A stretch of DNA of 64,000 nucleotides from Streptomyces ferrugineus (lineage in GTDB: Bacteria; Actinomycetota; Actinomycetes; Streptomycetales; Streptomycetaceae). Positions 18,149 through 27,422 of this stretch are shown piece after piece. Location: NCBI RefSeq assembly GCF_015160855.1, contig NZ_CP063373.1, forward strand, positions 1,550,001 to 1,614,000, written 5' to 3'. Positions within the stretch are counted from its first letter, which is position 1, and each line of letters starts with the position of its first letter. The notes beneath the pieces are model-generated. The model was given only the letters and a program-made list of their open reading frames with translations. It did not search any database and was not told the DNA's origin. The translations under genes and the position numbers were made by a program.

Positions 18149-19833
18149 CACACGACCACGACCTGGTGCTCCGCCCGACCGAGGCACAGACCGCCGCCGC
18201 CCTGAACCCTCCGGCCGGCCGGAGGGGCGGAGACCTGGTCGTGGAGACGCTGGCCGGGCTCGGCGCGACGACCGTGTTCGGGCTGCCCGGCCAGCACGCG
18301 CTGGGCATGTTCGACGCCCTGCGCCGCTCCGACCTGCGCTACGTCGGACTGCGGATGGAGAACAACGCCGGGTTCGCGGCGGACGCGTACGGCCGGATGA
18401 CGGGCGAGGCGGCCCCGCTGCTGCTGTCGACGGGACCGGGCGCGCTGACCTCGCTGGCCGCGCTCCAGGAGGCGGCCGCCGCCTCGGCCCCCGTGCTGGC
18501 GATCAGCAGCCAGATCCCGACGGCGGGGCTCGGCGGTGGCCGCCACGGCTACCTCCACGAACTCCCCGACCAGGCGGCGTCGTTCCGGGGCGTGGTGAAG
18601 TCGGTCCACACCGTGCGCACCCAGTCCCAGATCCCCTCCGCCATCGAGGCGGCCTGGAAGTCGGCGCTGACGGCCCCGCACGGACCGGTGTGGGTGGAGA
18701 TCCCGCAGGACGTGCTGCTCGCCGAGACGTCGATCCCGGTGGTGACGGGCGGCGACGCCTTCCCGGACGAACTCCCCCCACGCCCCGAACTGACCGCACT
18801 GGCCGCCCACCTGCTGTCCCACGCCGCCCGCCCGGCGATCATCGCGGGCGGGGGAGTGGTACGGGCGGACGCGTCGGGCAAGCTGAAGCAGCTCGCCGAG
18901 CGCCTGCGGGCACCCGTCGTCACGACCCCCGGCGGCAAGGGCGCCTTCCCCTGGAAGCACCCCCTGTCCCTCCAGTCGTGGATCGAGGACCGGTACACGA
19001 CCGACTTCCTGGAGGACGCGGACGTACTCCTCGTGGTCGGCTCCGGACTGGGCGAACTGTCCTCCAACTACCACACGTTCAAGCCGCGCGGCCGGGTCGT
19101 GCAGATCGAGGCCGACCTCGGAAAGCTGGAGTCCAACCACCCGGCCCTGGGCATCCACGCGGACGCGCGGCTCGCCTTGCAGGCGCTGCTGGAGACGGTG
19201 GAGGAGCGCACGGATCCGTCCGCGCCGGAGCGGGTCCGGGAGCTGCTCGCGAAGGTCGCCGAGCGCATCGCCGCGCAGGAACTCACCCTGGAACAGGGCG
19301 TGCTGAGGTCCATCCGCAAGGCGCTCCCCGCCGGCTCCCCGTCCTTCTGGGACATGACCATCCTGGCCTACTGGGCCTGGTCGGCCTTCGACGCGAAGGG
19401 CCCCAACCTCCTGCACTCCGCCCAGGGCGCCGGCGGCCTCGGCTACGGCTTCCCCGCGGCCCTCGGCGCGGCGGTCGCCGACCCGACCCGCCCGGTCCTC
19501 GCGGTGTCCGGCGACGGAGGCGCCCTGTACTCGGTCGCCGAGCTGGCGACGGCCCGCCAGTACGACCTGAACGTCACCTGGCTCATCGTCGACGACGGCG
19601 GCTACGGCATCCTGCGCGAGTACATGACGGACGCCTTCGGCGAGGCGACGGCGACGGAGCTGACGCGGCCGGACTATGCGGCGCTGGCCGAGTCGTTCGG
19701 GGTGCCGGGGGTGCGTACGACGCCGGAGGCGCTGGAGGCGGACCTGGCGAGGGCCCTGTCGGCGCCTGGGCCCTCGGTGGTCGTCCTCCCGGCGGTGCTG
19801 CGGATGTTCGCGCCGACGCACCTCACGATGTGA
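18145..19833 (+). CDS. Thiamine-pyrophosphate enzyme, possible 2-ketoarginine (guanidino-oxopentanoate) decarboxylase
   Basis: A 562-residue TPP enzyme of the acetolactate synthase/decarboxylase superfamily. It has an N-terminal PYR domain with the cofactor-activating glutamate in [20 protein letters not shown], a central domain, and a C-terminal PP domain with [15 protein letters not shown] continuing to a DDGGYG magnesium/diphosphate-binding loop. The GTG start overlaps the ureohydrolase stop as GTGA, so the two are translationally coupled. The length is close to AruI of Pseudomonas, which decarboxylates 2-ketoarginine ahead of a guanidinobutyrase. The superfamily is certain; the reaction is inferred from the neighbour. 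Confidence 0.85.
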   Translation: MTHDHDLVLRPTEAQTAAALNPPAGRRGGDLVVETLAGLGATTVFGLPGQHALGMFDALRRSDLRYVGLRMENNAGFAADAYGRMTGEAAPLLLSTGPGALTSLAALQEAAAASAPVLAISSQIPTAGLGGGRHGYLHELPDQAASFRGVVKSVHTVRTQSQIPSAIEAAWKSALTAPHGPVWVEIPQDVLLAETSIPVVTGGDAFPDELPPRPELTALAAHLLSHAARPAIIAGGGVVRADASGKLKQLAERLRAPVVTTPGGKGAFPWKHPLSLQSWIEDRYTTDFLEDADVLLVVGSGLGELSSNYHTFKPRGRVVQIEADLGKLESNHPALGIHADARLALQALLETVEERTDPSAPERVRELLAKVAERIAAQELTLEQGVLRSIRKALPAGSPSFWDMTILAYWAWSAFDAKGPNLLHSAQGAGGLGYGFPAALGAAVADPTRPVLAVSGDGGALYSVAELATARQYDLNVTWLIVDDGGYGILREYMTDAFGEATATELTRPDYAALAESFGVPGVRTTPEALEADLARALSAPGPSVVVLPAVLRMFAPTHLTM

Positions 19834-19844
19834 TGCCTGGCGGC

Positions 19845-20072
19845 CTAGTCGCCTGTGTAGTGGACGTGGTCGCGGTCGTAGCAGGCTTCGTCCACCGCGG
19901 TGCCGGTCCACGGAGCGGCCAGCGGGACGAGCGCGAGTGCCTCCCTGCAGAGGTTGGCGGTGGAGTAGCCGGCGATGTTGATGCGCCTTCGGTCGCCGTC
20001 GTCGGCGTGGGCGGGAGCGGCGAGTACGAGGGCTGCCATGGTGAACGCGGCGAGCGCGCTGATCTTTTTCAC
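19845..20072 (-). CDS. Small exported protein, unknown
   Basis: A 75-residue precursor starting at a GTG (KKISALAAFTMAALVLAAPAHA), a clear signal peptide with cleavage after AHA. The mature part of about 50 residues has two cysteines (LCREA, EACYD) that could form a disulphide, and the ending DRDHVHYTGD. No family was recognised. It is convergent with the TPP-enzyme gene, 11 bp away. No ribosome-binding sequence precedes the GTG, so the start is chosen for the signal peptide alone. Confidence 0.6.
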   Translation of the reverse strand: MKKISALAAFTMAALVLAAPAHADDGDRRRINIAGYSTANLCREALALVPLAAPWTGTAVDEACYDRDHVHYTGD

Positions 20073-20225
20073 GGCTGGGTCAACGGCATCAGATCGGCGC
20101 AGGTTATTCCGCTGCACAGGTGGTGACCGAGCGCGCCGGGGGCCGACGGGGCCCCTGGCGCGTCCACGGCGAAAAGATGGATGGGGGTAGTCTCCGGGCG
20201 AGTCGTCTTGCCGGAGGGAGCGGGT

Positions 20226-20870
20226 GTGGCCGTCCGCTATTACCTGTACATCAGTGACGCCAAGGTCGACATGCTGCTCTCGCAGATCGATCCGGCGTAC
20301 TCGCGCAAGCGCGTCACCGAATTCAGCGTCGGCGTGACGATGGCGGGGGCGAAGCGCACCGTCGAGGCCGCCGACACCGATCGCGTCACGCGTCTGGAGC
20401 GTGTGGTGCGTCACCTGGAGGACCACGCCGACCTCGGCACCGTGGACGAACCGGGGCAGTACGTGCAGGGCGTGATGCCCATGCAGTGGAGCGCGCTCGG
20501 CGATGGCGCCGGCGACACGGTCTACTTCGGCGGTCGCACCGAGCGGACGGTCGTGGGGGTGGGCGGATCGACCGGCCATGTCCTGGGAACCATCGCGGGC
20601 GAGCCGTCACAGGGCATGCCGCTGAGCGCTTCGACGCCGCCCGTGCTGCTCGACCGGTTGGCCGCCCTCACCGAGCAGGACGGCATCCCCGACCCCGACG
20701 CCCTGGCCACGGTCGTCAAGGCCAATGCCGTGCTGCGTGGTCCGACGCAGACCGTGGAATTCGTGGCCAAGCGGATGCTGTACGGCCCCCACCCGTACCC
20801 GGAGTTGTCCCTCCAGGGCGACATGGCGGTCCTGCTGGCCAGCCCGCTGTATGTCGCGCTCGTGGACTGA
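20226..20870 (+). CDS. Uncharacterised protein (DUF7019/SAVMC3_10250-like)
   Basis: A 214-residue cytoplasmic protein. The start VAVRYYLYISDAKVDMLLSQ resembles an actinobacterial family known to me only under uncharacterised names. The GTG at 20226 has GGAGG eight bases upstream. The central part contains FGGRTERTVVGVGGSTGHVLG, and the C-terminus reads QGDMAVLLASPLYVALVD. No catalytic motif is recognised. The gene is followed 15 bp later by another unknown on the same strand, convergent with two protein kinase genes. No function is proposed. Confidence 0.75.
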   Translation: MAVRYYLYISDAKVDMLLSQIDPAYSRKRVTEFSVGVTMAGAKRTVEAADTDRVTRLERVVRHLEDHADLGTVDEPGQYVQGVMPMQWSALGDGAGDTVYFGGRTERTVVGVGGSTGHVLGTIAGEPSQGMPLSASTPPVLLDRLAALTEQDGIPDPDALATVVKANAVLRGPTQTVEFVAKRMLYGPHPYPELSLQGDMAVLLASPLYVALVD

Positions 20871-20885
20871 ACGGAGGCGACCGCG

Positions 20886-21599
20886 ATGGGGGACACCACG
20901 TCGGAGCGGATCCTGTCGGCCTGCGACGCCATGACACAACTGGCGCTGCATCCGCTGGCGTTGGACATCGACGCGTCGGGGGCGCGGATCACGGCGGTGA
21001 TGGAGGAGTACGCGCTCCGCAGACGCAGCCGAGGGCCCTACACCCCGGACAATCTGCCGCCCGAGACGGTGCAGATGATCGAACGGGCCGCGACGCGCCT
21101 GCTGATGAGGGCGGAGCGCCCGGACTTCACCATCGAGGGCGGCGGGCGGTGGCCCGCTCTGCTGATGACGCTGCCGGACTGCCGGGTCCAGGTGCGTTAC
21201 GTGGTGCCCGAGGACGCCCCGCCCGTCTACCAGCCGGACCCGGGAAACGTGACGCTGGGCGGCGACATACGGATCGCCCTCAAGTACCTGGCCGAGTCGC
21301 TGCGCCTGGCCGCCGCGAGGTTCCGGGGCGAGCCGCCCGTCACCGTGGCACTGAGCTACCCGGAGGATCCCGACTACGAGAAGAACATCGCGGGGCTCGC
21401 GGCCGAGTTCCGCGATGTCATCCCGCCGGTCCTCGCCGCGCTCGAAGTCGACCGGAGCCGCTGCTCCCGCAAGGAACGGGCCGCACACGACGACGCCCTG
21501 CGCGCCCTTGCCCACGATGGCCGGCGCGTCGAGCCACTGGGCCGTGCGGGCTTCACCACCCGCATCGGCACGGCCCGTCTCCAGGACAGCGGTACCTGA
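20886..21599 (+). CDS. Conserved hypothetical protein
   Basis: A 237-residue soluble protein with no recognised domain. The N-terminal half is helical with many charged residues (ERAATRLLMRAERPDF). The middle holds VQVRYVVPEDAPP and a proline-rich turn, and the C-terminus carries DRSRCSRKERAAHDDALRAL. The ATG has GGAGGCG upstream and lies 15 bp after the previous gene, so the two probably form an operon. It ends 9 bp before the convergent FHA-kinase gene. The sequence gives no basis for a function. Confidence 0.75.
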   Translation: MGDTTSERILSACDAMTQLALHPLALDIDASGARITAVMEEYALRRRSRGPYTPDNLPPETVQMIERAATRLLMRAERPDFTIEGGGRWPALLMTLPDCRVQVRYVVPEDAPPVYQPDPGNVTLGGDIRIALKYLAESLRLAAARFRGEPPVTVALSYPEDPDYEKNIAGLAAEFRDVIPPVLAALEVDRSRCSRKERAAHDDALRALAHDGRRVEPLGRAGFTTRIGTARLQDSGT

Positions 21600-21608
21600 T
21601 CCCGACGG

Positions 21609-22907
21609 CTATCCGGCGTTCTCCCGCAGCGCCCGCGCCAGCTCCCGCGCCGTGCGGACGGCGATCGCCGGGGTGTCCACCAGCGCCTCGTCCACGACCC
21701 GGGCCAGTCCGGGCGGGACCGACGGATCGCGGTCCATGACCGGCACGACCGGCTCGCGCAGGGCGATCGCGACCGGGTCCCGGTCCGGCGGGAAGTCGCG
21801 CGGTGTCGCACCGGTGAGCAGCCAGTACAGGCAGGCCGCCGTCGCCCACACGTCCACCTCGGGGCCGGCGTACTTGTAGTCGAGCAACTGCGCGCGGGGC
21901 GTGAACGGGATCGTGCCACCCATGGCCCCGGTCCTGGTGTGCCCGGAGAGCCCCGCGAGTTCGAACGCCTTGGCCAGGCCGAAGTCCGCCAGCTTGACCC
22001 GCTGCCGACCGTCGGCTCCCGGCGCGCCCAGCAGGATGTTGGCGGGCTTCACGTCGCGGTGCACCAGGCCGCGGGTCACGGTGGCTGTCGCGGGCGCGGT
22101 CGTCCCGGCCGTGGACGTCCCGGCCGTGGACGGACAGGCCGTCCGGCGCGTCCCGGGTATCGGTGCCCGGTGGGCGTGGTCCAGGGCAGAGAGCACCTGG
22201 TGCACGATCGGCAGGGCCTCGCCGGCCGGCACCCGGCCGCCGTGCCGGGCGGCCAGTTGTTCGAGGGTGCCGCCCGGGCAGTACTCGTAGGCGAGGAAGA
22301 ATCGGTCGTGCCGGTCGCCGCTGTCGCGGACCTCGACGATGTTGGGGTGGCACAGGGCCCGGATGGTGGCCAGCTCGCGGCGGAAGGCGAAGCGCGCGCT
22401 CTCGTCCACCGGCCCTGTGACCAGGATCCTTTTGAGCGCGACGAGTTCACCGGAGCCCCGGCGCCGGGCCAGGTGGACGATGCTCTGGGAACCACGGCCG
22501 AGCTCGCGCAGGATGTCGTAGCCGTCGGCGCCGTCGTGGTCGTCGTCGTGTGCGTGGCGGTCGTCGTGTCCGTCGTTCCGTGGCCGGACACGCTCCGGCG
22601 TCGTGGTGATCCGCAGGCGGACGCTCCCGATGCGGATCTCGTCCCCGGAAGCGACCTGGTGCTCGGTGAGGCGGTCCAGCCGTCCGCCGTTGACGTGGGT
22701 GCCGTAGCTGCTGCCCAGGTCGCGCAGCAGGACGCGGGGCGGGTCGATGTCCAGGCGGCAGTGGCGGCGGGACACGGTGCGATGGTGGTCGTCGATGCGG
22801 ATGGCGCACTGTTCCGAGCGGCCCACCTCGCAGGTGGTGCGCTCGCGGTAGGCGTACGACGTTTCCTCGGCGCCCGCGATCACGACGACGGTCACCTGCG
22901 CGGTCAC
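21609..22907 (-). CDS. FHA-domain Ser/Thr protein kinase
   Basis: A 432-residue kinase with an N-terminal FHA domain (about residues 5-95), including CEVGRSEQCAIRI, the phosphothreonine-contact VSRRHCRL and LGSSYGTHVNG. The kinase domain (about 130-425) has loop GRGSQS, VALK, catalytic HRDVKPANILL and metal-binding DFG, so it looks active. A Ser/Thr/Ala-rich insertion just before the catalytic loop contains STAGT twice, encoded by an exact 15-bp tandem repeat (22101-22130). No transmembrane segment is seen. The GTG at 22907 overlaps the upstream kinase stop as GTGA, so this FHA protein may read phosphothreonines made by its partner. Confidence 0.9.
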   Translation of the reverse strand: MTAQVTVVVIAGAEETSYAYRERTTCEVGRSEQCAIRIDDHHRTVSRRHCRLDIDPPRVLLRDLGSSYGTHVNGGRLDRLTEHQVASGDEIRIGSVRLRITTTPERVRPRNDGHDDRHAHDDDHDGADGYDILRELGRGSQSIVHLARRRGSGELVALKRILVTGPVDESARFAFRRELATIRALCHPNIVEVRDSGDRHDRFFLAYEYCPGGTLEQLAARHGGRVPAGEALPIVHQVLSALDHAHRAPIPGTRRTACPSTAGTSTAGTTAPATATVTRGLVHRDVKPANILLGAPGADGRQRVKLADFGLAKAFELAGLSGHTRTGAMGGTIPFTPRAQLLDYKYAGPEVDVWATAACLYWLLTGATPRDFPPDRDPVAIALREPVVPVMDRDPSVPPGLARVVDEALVDTPAIAVRTARELARALRENAG

Positions 22908-25900
22908 CGGGGCTCCGCGGCGCCGTCGCCCGCCGTGAAGTCGTAGTCCCAGTCCAGCTCCCACAGGCGGATCGCGGGGCGGGCGTCGGCCGACACCGCG
23001 TTGCGGCCATCGGCTGTGAAGACGACCGTCGTGACGAACGACGGGTGCGGTTCGAGGACGTGCACACACCTTCCCGTCCGGGCGTCCCACAGGCGCGGTA
23101 CCTTGTCGAAACCGGCCGTCAGCACGTAACGGCCGTCGGGACTCAGATCGAACACCTCGCTGAGCACCGGGAGTTCGCACACCGTACGCCCGGTCCCGGT
23201 CTCCCAGACGTCGACCGTGTCCAGCCCGCGGGTCACGGCGACACGGCCGTCGGCGCTCAGGGCCAGCGGCTCGGGGTAGCTCTGTCTCGTGCATACCTTC
23301 CGCAGTGTCCGCACGTCCCAGACCGTCACTCCGTCGTCGCTGGTGGCGAAGAGGCGGCTGCCGGCCGCGTCGAATCTCAGGGTGGGCAGAAAGCTCCCGG
23401 GGAAGCGCAGCAGGGGCACTCCGGTGGCCGTCCGCCAGAGAACGGCTGCCCGGTCATCGCTGCCGGCCGACGCGGCGTACTTTCCGTCGTCGCTCAGCCG
23501 GACGGTCCTGACGGGGCCGTCGTGTGCCAGCATCGTCCGGATCCGGTGGGGTGCGGTCCCGGGGTCCAGCCGCCACAGGCAGAGTGCCCCTTTGTCGTCG
23601 CCTACCAGCGCGTGCCGCCCGGACCGGTCCACCGAGACGCACCTGACCCGCCCCTGGTCCCCGGACAGCTCGCCCCGCCGGGTCCCGGACGTGAGGTCCC
23701 AGATGTGCGCGGTGCCCGACCAGTCGGCCGTCACGGCGAGGCGGCCCTCGTCGGCGAGCAGGATCGTGTGGGGCTTGCCCGCCCGTTCGGGGAAGGCGTG
23801 CAGCCCCTGCCCCGTCCGCAGTTCCCAGATGCGTACGAACCCGTCGGCGCCGCCGGTGACCATCAGTTCTCCGTCGGGGGTCAGCGCCAGGGTGACGCGC
23901 TGAGTGAAGGTGAAGGTGCCGCCGCGCATGTCGTAACGGAGCCACAGCCCCAGCAGCCCGGTCCTGTCGCCTCCGGCCCGGCGTCCCAACTCGGCCCAGA
24001 TCTCGCGCAGTTCCGGGTGGCGCTCGTATCCGGGGACGGCGCGCGCCGCCCGCACCTGGGCGGCGGCCTCGGCGGTCCTGCCCTCCTCGGCCAACCGCGC
24101 CGCCCGTTCGACCAGGCGCGAGACCTGAGTCTCACCGTCGTCGAGGGCGCTGGCACCGCGGGGCCGGGCGTAGCTCCAGCCCGCGCGGAAGCCGAGCGGC
24201 GGCAGGTGGTGGACCCGGATGCCGCCCTGGTCGTCGCCCAGGACCGCGATCCGGCCGTCCCCACTGATGGCCACGCACCGCTGCTCCAGGAGCGCCATGG
24301 CTTCACGGGCCGCGAAGCCGTCGGGGTGCTCGGGGTCCTCTGGGTTCTCGGGGTCTTCGAGCGCTTCGGGCCGGGTGCCCATCGTGCGCAGGCACCGGCC
24401 CGAGCCCGTCTCCCACACCCGCAGCTGCTGGCGGTAGCTCCCGCGCGGGACCGAAACGGCGATCCGGCCGTCGGCGCTCACCGCGACCATCTGGTGCAGA
24501 TTCAGCTCGGTCGGCACGGTGCTCAGGGTCCGGTCGTCCCGCGGCTCCCAGATGTGCATCGTCCGCGACGAGCCGTTCACGAGCAGGGCGTACGTGCCGT
24601 CAGCGCCCGGCGCGACCACATCGATGCCGGTGAGATACCCGTCCTTGGACCGCACCAGCTGGTGTCGGGGCCGACCGCGCCCGACGTCCCACACGACGAG
24701 GCTCCCGTCGCGCGGTGCGGCGGTGATGACGAGATCGGCGCCCTCGGTGATCGCGACGACATGCACCGGGGCGGGCCGGTAGCGCACCTCCGGATCCACC
24801 CGGCCGGTGAGCGGGTTGCCCTTCTGGTACGGCGTGGCCGGATGGGTGAGGTCCCGCAACAGCCGTCCGGTGCGCGTGTCCCACACCTGGAATCGCCCGT
24901 CGTCACACGCCACCACGCCAGCGCCGGAGCGGTTCACCGCGACCGCGGTGGCGGACGACGGGGGAGCGGGGAGCTCGCGCAGCAGCACCCGTCGAGTCAG
25001 GTCCCACACCTCGAGGGGGCCCTCGCCACGAGCCACCAGCGCGATGGCGCCGTCCCCGCAGACGGCGACGCCGGTGACGGCGGCCGGCGCGGTGGCCGAC
25101 CGCGGGCCTAGCTCCGCCCGGCGGCGGTGCCCGGCGGGCTCCCACACCAGCAGGCGCCCGTCCGCGCCCCCGCTGACCGCCACCCGGCCGGTGGCGTCCA
25201 CCGCCAGGGCCGTCACCGCACCGCGGTGGCCGGTCAGCCGGGCCGGCTCCGGGAGTCGCGCGCGACGCGCCAACTCGTCGCGGGCCACCGCCACTTCGGA
25301 TACGTCCGGGGCGGCGGCCAGCAGCTCCCGGGCCGCCTCGTCGGCACCGCGCTCCATGTGGACGAGCCCGAGCAGGTGGTCCGCCTGCCAGCGCTCGCCT
25401 TCCAGGTTCCGGGCCGTGTCGAGCTGCGCCACCACCTCCTCGTCGGAGAGCCGGCCCTGCCGCCAGCGGTGGAGGGCCCAGTTGTAGACGGTGGACGGAT
25501 GGTGCGGGTCGATGTCCGCGGCCCGGCGCCACAGCTCCTCAGCGTCGTCCGCCCGGTCCAGGTCGAGGAGCGAGAGCGCCCGGTTGGACAGCCCGTCGGC
25601 GAGCAGCCCGGGACCCTGCGGAGGGAGGCGCGGATACGGTGTGCCGACGACGTCCGCGTAGATGTCCGCCACCGCCGAGGCCAGCTCGCCGAGGTGTTGC
25701 GGACGCTTCACCGGCTCGGCCGCGAAACACTTCCGCAGCACATCCGCCAGCGCGGACGGCATCGGACATGCTTGCGGCAGCCGTCCGTCCCGTAACGCCG
25801 CGAGGACCTCCGGCGCGGCCTGCCCGTGCCGCCAGTACCTGCCGCCGGTGAACATCTCCAGCACGCACAGCGCCCACGACCAGACGTCGGTCGCGGAGGT

Positions 25901-26551
25901 GAGCCGGACCCGCGCACCGACCGCGGCGTGCGCCTGCTCCGGCGAGCAGTACTCGGGCGTCAGCCCGCCGTAGCTCACCCCCGGCGGCCCGGCGGCGTGG
26001 TCCCCTGGGGTGGCGAGGGCTCGGGCGATCCCGAAGTCGGTGACCTTGGCGGTCCAGCCGTCGGCGACGTCGATCATGACGTTTGCCGGTTTGACATCCT
26101 GGTGGACCAGTTCCTCCTGGTGCGCGTGGTGAATGCCCCAGGCGGTCTGCACCGCCAGATCCAGCACGCGGGCACAGGAACCGCCACCGCCGTCGTCACC
26201 GCCGCCGTCGCCCGCGTACAGCCGTCCGTCCCGGATGAGATCCCCGAGCGAGCCGCCGTCGACCCACTCGGCGAACACGCACGGATGATCGTCGATGCGG
26301 CGGACGTACACGCAGTTGACGACGTTCGGATGCGGTCCGAGCCCGACCCATGTCCCCGCCTCCTGCTCGAACCGGGCGCGCCCGACGGCCGTGCCCGTCC
26401 GCTCGGGCTTGGGCACCTTGACCGCGAGATCCATGTTCCAGTGGCGGTGCCGGACCCGGTACACCAGGCCCATGCCGCCGCTTTCGATGACGTCGCGCAC
26501 CTCGTAGAGGCCGAGAAGCACTGCCCCACGCCGCCAGCCCACTCGTGTCAT
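22904..26551 (-). CDS. Ser/Thr kinase with TPR-like and two WD40 propeller regions
   Basis: A 1215-residue soluble protein. The N-terminal kinase domain (about 15-300) has GGMGLVYRV, the lysine in DLAVKVPKPE, catalytic HQDVKPANVMI and DFG. HQD replaces the usual HRD, which suggests it needs no activation-loop phosphorylation. A TPR-like helical region follows (about 320-430, DADDAEELWRRAADIDPHHP-like). A first run of WD40 repeats starts at LTGHRGAVTALAVDATG, a helical spacer comes next (LVERAARLAEEGRTAEAAAQ), and a second propeller runs to the end. No membrane segment is visible. The ATG at 26551 lacks a clear ribosome site. It is coupled to the FHA-kinase gene by GTGA. Confidence 0.88.
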   Translation of the reverse strand: MTRVGWRRGAVLLGLYEVRDVIESGGMGLVYRVRHRHWNMDLAVKVPKPERTGTAVGRARFEQEAGTWVGLGPHPNVVNCVYVRRIDDHPCVFAEWVDGGSLGDLIRDGRLYAGDGGGDDGGGGSCARVLDLAVQTAWGIHHAHQEELVHQDVKPANVMIDVADGWTAKVTDFGIARALATPGDHAAGPPGVSYGGLTPEYCSPEQAHAAVGARVRLTSATDVWSWALCVLEMFTGGRYWRHGQAAPEVLAALRDGRLPQACPMPSALADVLRKCFAAEPVKRPQHLGELASAVADIYADVVGTPYPRLPPQGPGLLADGLSNRALSLLDLDRADDAEELWRRAADIDPHHPSTVYNWALHRWRQGRLSDEEVVAQLDTARNLEGERWQADHLLGLVHMERGADEAARELLAAAPDVSEVAVARDELARRARLPEPARLTGHRGAVTALAVDATGRVAVSGGADGRLLVWEPAGHRRRAELGPRSATAPAAVTGVAVCGDGAIALVARGEGPLEVWDLTRRVLLRELPAPPSSATAVAVNRSGAGVVACDDGRFQVWDTRTGRLLRDLTHPATPYQKGNPLTGRVDPEVRYRPAPVHVVAITEGADLVITAAPRDGSLVVWDVGRGRPRHQLVRSKDGYLTGIDVVAPGADGTYALLVNGSSRTMHIWEPRDDRTLSTVPTELNLHQMVAVSADGRIAVSVPRGSYRQQLRVWETGSGRCLRTMGTRPEALEDPENPEDPEHPDGFAAREAMALLEQRCVAISGDGRIAVLGDDQGGIRVHHLPPLGFRAGWSYARPRGASALDDGETQVSRLVERAARLAEEGRTAEAAAQVRAARAVPGYERHPELREIWAELGRRAGGDRTGLLGLWLRYDMRGGTFTFTQRVTLALTPDGELMVTGGADGFVRIWELRTGQGLHAFPERAGKPHTILLADEGRLAVTADWSGTAHIWDLTSGTRRGELSGDQGRVRCVSVDRSGRHALVGDDKGALCLWRLDPGTAPHRIRTMLAHDGPVRTVRLSDDGKYAASAGSDDRAAVLWRTATGVPLLRFPGSFLPTLRFDAAGSRLFATSDDGVTVWDVRTLRKVCTRQSYPEPLALSADGRVAVTRGLDTVDVWETGTGRTVCELPVLSEVFDLSPDGRYVLTAGFDKVPRLWDARTGRCVHVLEPHPSFVTTVVFTADGRNAVSADARPAIRLWELDWDYDFTAGDGAAEPR

Positions 26552-26615
26552 GGGACAAACGTGGCGTGGGGCAAGGGATTTGACAACCGGGACCACGATC
26601 CCCGGCCGGGGGGTG

Positions 26616-27422
26616 CTACCAGATCGCCTCGACCCACTCCGGGTGGTCGATGAACGGGTTGCGGTTGTGCTGGTAGCTGTCGTGGATGACCTCGTTGCGG
26701 CGCTCCTCGAAGGCGTCCGGCGGGTCCTCGTCGTTCCACTGCTTGAGGACGGAGAGGCGGCCGATGTAGGGGTTGGAGCCGTTGCTGACGCTGTCGTTGG
26801 GCTCCAGGTCGGGCCAGCTGTCGTCGCCCTCGTAGCGGACGGCCATGTAGAGGATCATGCGCGCCACGTCGCCCTTGACGGCGTCGCGCGGCTCGAAGGA
26901 GTTGGAGTCGGTCAGGCTGCCGCCGGAGTTGGTGAAGCCGCTGCCGCCGTTGTCGAAGTCCTTGTTGCCGCGGATGCTGTTGACCTGGACGTCCTCGGGG
27001 CGCAGGTGGTGCAGGTCGGTGCCCGGGCCGGTGGCGGTGCCGAAGTCGCCGTGCGACTTGGCCCAGACGTGCTCACGGTTCCAGTCGCCGGAGTCCCCGC
27101 CGTTGAGGGACTTGCTGCGGGAGATGCCGCTGTAGAGCAGCTTCACGTTGTTGCTGTTGTTCGGGTCCTGGTCGGTGACCTTCAGGGCGTTCCAGACGGC
27201 CGAGTACGAGATCGCGGTCTGGTCGCTGATGATCGTGTGCAGCGAGTCCTTCAGGGCCGTACCGGTCTTGCCGATCGCGTCGGCGTAGTACGTGTCGTCG
27301 TACTCCGTCGTCGTCGCGGCGGCCGGGGTCGCCGTCAGCGCCGGGGTGAGACCGACCAGGACGGCTGCCGTCGCCAGCGCGAGCGACTTCCAGCGGTGGT
27401 GGCGTATGTGTGTCGCCGGCAT
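26616..27422 (-). CDS. Secreted endonuclease I-family nuclease
   Basis: A 268-residue exported nuclease. MPATHIRHHRWKSLALATAA starts a signal peptide with likely cleavage after TPAAA. The mature protein is an EndA/NucM-type His-Me-finger nuclease: the catalytic motif is NREHVWAKSHGDFG, followed by DLHHLRPEDVQVNSIRGN with the metal-binding asparagine. The start at 27422 gives the best signal peptide; the open frame extends about 50 codons further. It stands alone, with promoter elements presumably in the long gap to 27884. The likely role is degradation of extracellular DNA; it is the second exported nuclease in the window. Confidence 0.92.
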   Translation of the reverse strand: MPATHIRHHRWKSLALATAAVLVGLTPALTATPAAATTTEYDDTYYADAIGKTGTALKDSLHTIISDQTAISYSAVWNALKVTDQDPNNSNNVKLLYSGISRSKSLNGGDSGDWNREHVWAKSHGDFGTATGPGTDLHHLRPEDVQVNSIRGNKDFDNGGSGFTNSGGSLTDSNSFEPRDAVKGDVARMILYMAVRYEGDDSWPDLEPNDSVSNGSNPYIGRLSVLKQWNDEDPPDAFEERRNEVIHDSYQHNRNPFIDHPEWVEAIW

